DNA of 64,000 bases from Knufia peltigerae (taxonomy: Eukaryota > Ascomycota > Eurotiomycetes > Chaetothyriales > Trichomeriaceae): the NCBI GenBank assembly GCA_030247855.1, contig JAPDRN010000003.1, positions 1 through 64,000 on the forward strand, written 5' to 3'. Below the pieces are notes generated by a model, which worked only from the letters and a program-made list of their open reading frames with translations, ran no database searches and was not told the origin of the DNA. The translations under genes were made by a program, and so were the position numbers. Of the stretch, positions 58,501-64,000 are shown piece after piece (the stretch's first letter is position 1; each line of letters begins with the position of its first letter).

Positions 58501-60581
58501 GGTTTGGGGTTTGGGGGAAGCGGTCTGGTGCTAGGTTTATGCTCAATCTTCTCAGCCACATTATTGTCTTCTTTGCTCTCTGATGTCTCCGTCTGAGCCT
58601 GGCTCAGTGGGGCATCCTTTTTTCCTTCAACAGAGTATGTCTTTGCCGACACAGGTGTGACATTTCTTTTCAACGGAACAATAGGCTTCGCAGCCTTTCT
58701 CTCGGCATCGGCTTCTGTTGACAATACGGGACCTGGCTTGTCGGAGGTATTCTGCGCTATTTCTAGGCTTTTGTCTAAGCTTTCACTCCGCGGTGTTGAG
58801 TTGGGAGCTGCTTTTTCTCTGATAGTACCTCTAAGTGGTGATGCTGGCCCCAAAGATGCCGACTGTAGTTGATCAGCTGTAGCCTTAGGCTTTGGTCCAA
58901 TTTGCGAAGGCCCCTCCGATGTCTGAGATTGCTGCTCCAGCTTTGAGCGCTGCATGTTCAGCTTCCACGCTGGTATTTCAGGTTTAGCAGGCGTGAATCG
59001 TGGAGAATCGGGTTTGTTCAAGGCACTCTCCAGCCAGCTCGCCTTTGTTGGACTCCAGCGGCGAGGATCCATAGTTTTGGAAGGGCTTCGGCCCAGTGGT
59101 GATTCGGGTGGTGGCGGAGTGGTCGGTCGCTCTTTGAAGCGCTGAGAAGTTGGTTCCGATGGCTCCACGGGTTTGGAAAACGGAGAGTGTGATTCAACTT
59201 CTTTGCTATCGGATTGTGTGAGCGGTCGTCCCCTTGCAGGAGCCACAGAATCCAACCCATGGCTTGAAACGGGTCTTGAACTTGACAGTGGTGAAGAGTT
59301 GCCCTCTACTAAAGCCCTTGCATCCTTGGAGGAATTCCGACTGTGGCCGGGGCTGAAGCTGGACAGATTGCCGGGTTGGGCGCTAGCAATAGAATCTCCA
59401 CGTTTCAAGCCAGCATTGGCCTGAACACTCCATCTCTTACTGACACTGTCCGATCTCTTCATCATTGCGCTTTGGACAAAGCCCCCCAAGCCCTTCGTGG
59501 GAGAGGCTGGGCGCGCTGCCGATGAGAGCAGGCTTGGAGTGCGCCCAACTCCAGGTGCGTCAGAATCTTGACCCATTGTTAGGTCCAGAGGCTTGAAGGT
59601 GGGCAAGTCTAGTACTGGAGATCTAGCCGGGGATGTCGCCGCCATGGAAGCTGGTCTGCTGGAGTGTGAGGGCTCTAGAACGGGTGTCTGATGATGATCT
59701 AGCGTCGGTGTCGATGCCTGCTTCTGCGGTGAAGTAGTCGGAGTAGATGATTGTGGCTCTGCCTTCGAACGCTCGTTAGTGTTATTGAACTCTCTTGACA
59801 TCCCAGGAAGTCGCATGCTCCGGCCTGAGAAAGAAGCAGATCCATCAGTAGCACCATCATTCTTCCGATACGCAGCGGAATTCAGACCTCTGTCTGCGGT
59901 TTGGCGAAACCAGGATGGATCTTTCGAACCCAGAGAAGCTGCAATATCTTGTCTCGATATCTCGTCGGAGGGTCTTGGTTGTTCTGGTCGTGGGGTCGGA
60001 CTGACATCGGCAAGAGACGCGATTGATTGTGGTCTTGACCTAAATGAGCCGGTCCCTCTCGACAACGGCCGTTGTTGCCACGATAATGTTCCACTCCGTG
60101 ACAGAGCAGTGGCATTTGCAGGTGGGCTCGGCATCGACTGCATATCAGGAGGAGGACGTGGAAGGGACCGCGAGAGATCCACGGACGACAGTGCTGTGCG
60201 ACCTCCTTTGGGCGACATGGACCCGGCTCGACCATGCGTTTGTGACTTGGACGGAGGTGTGAGAGCGACTGGAGGATCAATACCAGCGCCAGCTTTGGCT
60301 GCAGTGTCACCCACAAGCCGCAAAGACGGCGTGGGGCCAGTTTTCGAAGGAGACAGAGAACGGGCACGTTCTGTCTATCGTTAACATCTCACCAGCTAAG
60401 ATCAATTCAAGAATTCGTCCCTACCAGCTCTTCTCGCCTGTCTTTCTTTTCTAGCTTGCATCATCTCCTCCTCCATTCTCTTCGAACGCTCCGCCTCCTC
60501 CTGGCCTTGTTTCGAGTTCAGACTGGCGATCCGAGCCAGGAACTGATCCACGGACTCGGATCCATCGTTTGACGCGCTCAT
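55570..60581 (-). CDS. DUF4045 and gelsolin-repeat protein, actin-related
   Basis: Very large protein of 1,632 residues from three exons: 60425-60581, 55882-60370 and 55570-55822. The N-terminus (SVDQFLARIASLNSKQG, then an E/R/K-rich helix) matches the start of fungal DUF4045 proteins. Some 1,200 residues of Ser/Pro/Lys-rich disordered sequence follow. From about residue 1,280 a folded region appears with gelsolin/villin-type features: LVHCMQSANGHKANEVYLWCGDEV, then GKLYLWKGLGSNQQD, and the split tail ending LQDLGITL (these motifs are each separate pieces). The family probably binds actin or works at cell tips and septa; this is family inference. Splicing of intron 1 must use GACAG at 60371-60380 to retain RARSLSPSK in frame. 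It looks intact. Confidence 0.87.
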
Positions 60582-61326
60582 TGTCGGATCTGGGCGTAGG
60601 ATAGATAGATAGGATTGGCAGTCAGCAGTAGGGCGCAAGCATTTCCCGGGAGGCCGAAAGGAGCGAGTTGTTTGTTAGGGAACGACCGGCGCTCAACGAC
60701 ATGGAGTGAACAAATACAGAGGACGGATGTCAAGGAAGAGAAAGGGCGCAGGCGACTGAGCCATGCAGATAAAGATTGTGTGGAGTGGTACGAAGATGGA
60801 ATTGTGTGTATTATGATTTTCCTGCAGTGTTCAATGTTGTTTGTTGCGCAGGTGAAAGACTCGGGCGCGTCTCCGCAGCCGCAACTGCAGCTAATGGATT
60901 CGTCCGGAGCTTGTAAACTCAACGGGCGCGGGTCTCAGTCGCGCACATTTACTCCGTATAGGCGTAATTGTTTACTCCCGAAGTCCCTAACTATTCTCGT
61001 GGGAGAGTAAACAATGCAAACCCGGGTCTTCATACTACTCATTTAGGTGCACATTGACATCAATTCTCGAGTAAGGAACATTTCATCGCAGCCACTTTCT
61101 CGACCTATGACCCTGGCCAAGGCTGATCCTGCGGTCTCGCATCTGGCCGGTGTCTCTGTCCCTGCGATCTACGGATACGCAGTGGCCAACGTCTGGCCTA
61201 AGGGTTTCTGCAAGGGTCCCTAGCGATTCATGAAGCACTTGTTTCGTATCTTCTCAAACATGGCGTTCTACTGTCTACGAGTAGTTGTACGGACACAAGA
61301 GAGGAACAGTAGACATGGCAACCTCG
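60582..61326. promoter_or_regulatory. Intergenic region between gelsolin-like gene and ARL2
   Basis: Both neighbours are on the minus strand; this stretch holds the promoter of the DUF4045/gelsolin-like gene and the ARL2 3' end. One 9-mer copy at 60950-60958. No gene seen; no tRNA-like cloverleaf was found near 61090-61220. Confidence 0.45.
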
Positions 61327-62036
61327 TTAATACAAGAACAGCCGGTCTCTGGCATCTTGAACAACCCAGTCTAGTCCAGTTTCCAGATTCTTTCCTGTCA
61401 TGGCACTGCAAGACACCACCACCCATCGATGCGTCAATATTCTCTCCAGTTCCAGGACTCTTGTGACCTCTTGTTCGTCCATCCCACCAGCCACATCTGT
61501 CTTGTTCAGAAACACTAACAAACTCGCCCCGGCTAAACGCTGTCCAACAGTCAGACCTCAGGTTGTCCTGGATCGCTTACAAAAGGTGACTGACCTCTTC
61601 CTGCAGTAAACCCTTGAGCTCAGCTTTGCAGTCATCTATGCGCAGCTTGTCAGTGGCATCTACCACCCAAATGAGGGCATCTGTCTTTTCGAAATAGTTT
61701 CTCCAGTAGGATCTGATGGTCTTTTGCCCTCCGACGTCCCAAATATTGAGCTTGTAACTGTAGGTTGGCACTGCTTAGAAGGACAATGTCTGGCCGGGTT
61801 TAAGACTGCACCTACCCGTGGAAATCAATCGTCTTGATGATAAATCCTAAAGTCGGACTGACGGTGTTGACATCCTCGTTCATGATCTTCTTGACTATGG
61901 TAGTTTTCCCGGCATTATCCAATCCTCTTTTCCTGAATTAGCATTGCTGACACTCGAAGAGAGGAGACGTTTGGTACAGCATCAATATTCGCAATTCCTT
62001 ATCCTTCAAGCGAGCTTTGCGAAGTATGGACAGCAT
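61327..62036 (-). CDS. ARL2: Arf-like GTPase Arl2 (Cin4 type)
   Basis: Small GTPase that works with tubulin-folding cofactors in microtubule assembly. Four exons, 61978-62036, 61816-61926, 61595-61757 and 61327-61539, give 181 residues, the usual length. The P-loop GLDNAGKTTI is split by the first intron, whose acceptor must be AAAAG ahead of AGGATTGG to restore MLGLDNAGKT. Also visible are VNTVSPTLGF (switch I), WDVGGQKTIRSYWRNYFE (switch II), NKTD and SAMTGKN. The N-terminus MLSILRKARLKDKELRILM matches Arl2, including a Ser in place of the myristoylated Gly of true Arf proteins. All motifs intact. Assignment is secure. Confidence 0.93.
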
Positions 62037-62892
62037 ATTGTGATTGTCTCGTAGACAGGGACACGGGAAAGCGCCCTTAGCATGAGCTGCGCTGCATAAT
62101 GTGTCTGCACCTTGGACTGTTGGTCTCGTCTGGGTAATGGGCCAAATGTTCTCGACGCTAAGTCTGCTGTAGAGACTCGTTGGGATATGTGCATGAACTG
62201 TTTGTGTGCCTGATACGACGAATGATGCGTACCTGAGATCTTAGGCCGCAGCGCCATCAATCTGGGGCTGCAGCCGCTAAGCAGATTTGAGACAACGTGG
62301 TCGCCTAGACACTTTCGAGGGCTCGTTACTGATGCAAGTATCACCGTCACCTTCACACTCGACTACCTGGTTCATGTCTTCGTCATTCCGTCAGTGACCT
62401 TACGTCTCATCACCAAATAGTGTCTTCCAATGGCCTAGCAGGCGAAGGTGTATCTCAACTGAGAAGATGCAAATTCACACTCTGCAAGCCCTGCTGTAGT
62501 AGCCGAGCATGCCAGCACCTCCTCCTCTATCATCGTTCAAGATCGCGAGTGGGGAGGCGTTGAAGAGCATTGGTACTAGGCAAGGCAATATCTTCCTGAT
62601 ATCCGGGCGCGGCATATGCTTTGTGCCCCTGATAGCGGATGAACATCATGACACCTTGTTGATGGCCTGCGACCGTGGAAGAGAAAAATCAATTCAATCT
62701 CACTTTCGTTTCACCAGGTTGTCGCCAGGTTTTCACATCCAGGATACGCGCCCACCTCCTGTGTGCCAAGGAGAATATCTAGTGATATAAAGGTACATCT
62801 ACTCCTCTACATTCACACCCACATTGCAACTTTTTTCTTCCACCCTCCCTACCTTTGAATGCCTTTGTTATCTGTCCAACTCGGTGCTCGCA
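62037..62892. promoter_or_regulatory. Divergent region between ARL2 and the right-edge gene
   Basis: Holds the ARL2 promoter and the promoter or 5' exons of the right-edge gene. A 93-codon plus-strand frame from ATG 62509 begins MPAPPPLSSFKIASGEALKS and is followed by a GTACTA donor-like site; it may be a first exon of the right-edge gene, but the join was not resolved. Confidence 0.4.
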
Positions 62893-64000
62893 ATGCTCAG
62901 GTCTGTTCTTCACAAAAACATGGAAACCTCTTACTCCAACAAGCATGGCACCTCTTCGTCTAAGGGAGAGGCCTGGAAAGTGGTCGGTGATCAACCAGCC
63001 AGCAATACTCCTTCCACTTCCTGTATCGCAACAAGGACTTTGACGCCGCAAAGTTCGCAACAGGGACCGGTCTTCGCTTCTCTTTCGGAACCAAATCCTT
63101 CCCAAGAGCATTGTGTGCTGTCGTCGTCTCAAGGTTCCAGTTCCATTGACATACCTGGCTTCGATAAGAGAAGCTACGGACACCCCTCGCAGCCGCCTGC
63201 CGTACGCAAAACAGGTCAAAGCTCGAACGCTCCGGACTTGAAGCAGGCAGGCCCATCTTTCTCCAGAGAGGATAAATCACTTAACAATGTCCGCAAAGAA
63301 GCTGCTACAAATTCATCTTGGGTGGATGTACATTCTGGAAAAGCACAGCTGATGACCCATCCAAGTAGCTCACATGACCGAGGAATTGCACAAAATATGT
63401 CAACACGAGCAAGCGATAAGAAGGCCGCGACCTATGATAGCTTGAAGCAAGAGGGGGAAAGTCCAGAAAGTGTCATCAAACGACTGCAAGAAAATGGTCT
63501 TCGGGAAGCAAATGTGCGCATGAGACGAAAGGCCAAGGGCGAAACTGTGAACACAGGACTGGCAACTCTTGACTTTTTGCGAAGGCCCATCTCTCCAGCC
63601 TTCACTGAACATCTCATGACGTCCAATGGCACAACTCCGCTAAACACCGGAGTAGTGTCGGAGGATCAAAACACACCGAAACGTCGTCAACCCAATGCTC
63701 AAAGAGAAGAGCACATCTCAAAAGAACCCGCAGAGTGGAAAGTTGTGCATGGCAGCCAAACGTTCTCTCCAGAAGGTCTCAACAATGTTCGAGCAGAAGC
63801 TGATGATCCCTCAGAATTCGCTGTTCCGGATGCGTCTGGCAATCCCATCGACTCGGCAACAAGTAGAGGCATTCATAACTCTTCAGACGAAATTGACTCT
63901 GCCCAAACAAACACAAATCCCACCTCCCAGCCATCTCTGGTTAAAACTCCGTACCAACCCTCTGCAGCTCGCAGACGTCGTGGGACATGTGCGCAAAAAT
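62893..64000 (+). CDS. Hypothetical protein, N-terminal part (runs off the window)
   Basis: A frame open from at least 62893 (ATG in MLRSVLHKN; a second in-frame ATG at 62920) to the last base, more than 1.1 kb with no stop. The predicted protein is hydrophilic and Ser/Thr/Lys/Gln-rich, largely disordered, with an amphipathic basic patch around ESVIKRLQENGLREANVRM and RRKAKGE. The frame is open upstream to about 62851, so the true start could be in an earlier exon. No domain was recognised. The C-terminal part, where a folded domain might lie, is outside the window. A 1.1-kb open frame is unlikely by chance, so I take it as real. Confidence 0.6.
   Translation, partial: MLRSVLHKNMETSYSNKHGTSSSKGEAWKVVGDQPASNTPSTSCIATRTLTPQSSQQGPVFASLSEPNPSQEHCVLSSSQGSSSIDIPGFDKRSYGHPSQPPAVRKTGQSSNAPDLKQAGPSFSREDKSLNNVRKEAATNSSWVDVHSGKAQLMTHPSSSHDRGIAQNMSTRASDKKAATYDSLKQEGESPESVIKRLQENGLREANVRMRRKAKGETVNTGLATLDFLRRPISPAFTEHLMTSNGTTPLNTGVVSEDQNTPKRRQPNAQREEHISKEPAEWKVVHGSQTFSPEGLNNVRAEADDPSEFAVPDASGNPIDSATSRGIHNSSDEIDSAQTNTNPTSQPSLVKTPYQPSAARRRRGTCAQK

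Noticed and set aside
61081..61230. Possible tRNA-like sequence
   Set aside because: No cloverleaf pairing or TTCGA-type T-loop in a suitable arrangement was found.

Overview
This window is nuclear DNA from a filamentous ascomycete (Pezizomycotina). Genes sit on both strands and are split by many short introns (about 45-110 nt, GT...CTRAC...AG). Families typical of filamentous fungi are present: Zn2Cys6 regulators, a DUF4045/gelsolin-like protein, a fungal rhodopsin-domain protein and an anion:cation symporter. A SUZ12-like Polycomb subunit is present; PRC2 is absent from many Aspergillus-type genomes, so I lean towards another lineage such as Chaetothyriales or a related class. That lineage call is inference. 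Exon structures were worked out by eye from splice signals, reading-frame phase and family alignment; total coding lengths are all multiples of three.

Layout. 1-10 kb is mostly housekeeping: a Ser/Thr-rich single-pass membrane protein (-), the Rab GTPase Ypt1 (-), an M1 aminopeptidase with a possible mitochondrial presequence (-), and the TFIIH subunit Ssl1/p44 (+) read divergently from it. 10-19.6 kb is a metabolic island: an SDR (-), a succinate-semialdehyde-type aldehyde dehydrogenase (-), an FAD aromatic-type monooxygenase (+), a second SDR (+) and the remains of an MFS transporter (+) with an in-frame stop. 20.5-29.3 kb is chromatin and housekeeping: SUZ12-like (+), the H2A.Z chaperone Chz1 (-), a PQ-loop membrane protein (+) and cytosolic Hsp70 (+).

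30-37.6 kb holds two Zn2Cys6 regulators flanking a Dal5-type MFS carrier, all on +. 38.7-43.7 kb has a MARVEL-like membrane protein, a peroxiredoxin-like protein and a large Zn2Cys6 factor divergent from it. 44-49.3 kb has a rhodopsin-domain membrane protein (-) and an eight-exon amino-acid/choline-type permease (+). 50.4-54.8 kb has a cytochrome P450 (-) and D-arabinono-1,4-lactone oxidase (-). 55.5-62 kb has a 1,632-residue DUF4045/gelsolin-like protein (-) and the small GTPase Arl2 (-). A long unrecognised open frame (+) runs off the right edge.

No tRNA, rRNA, CRISPR array or intact transposon was recognised. The most notable signals are a 9-mer (TACTCCGTA on either strand) recurring eight times, always outside coding exons; the SUZ12-like protein with an extra C-terminal zinc-finger module; the oxidoreductase island with its decayed transporter; and two exactly 60-nt introns that lack stops and preserve frame if retained.
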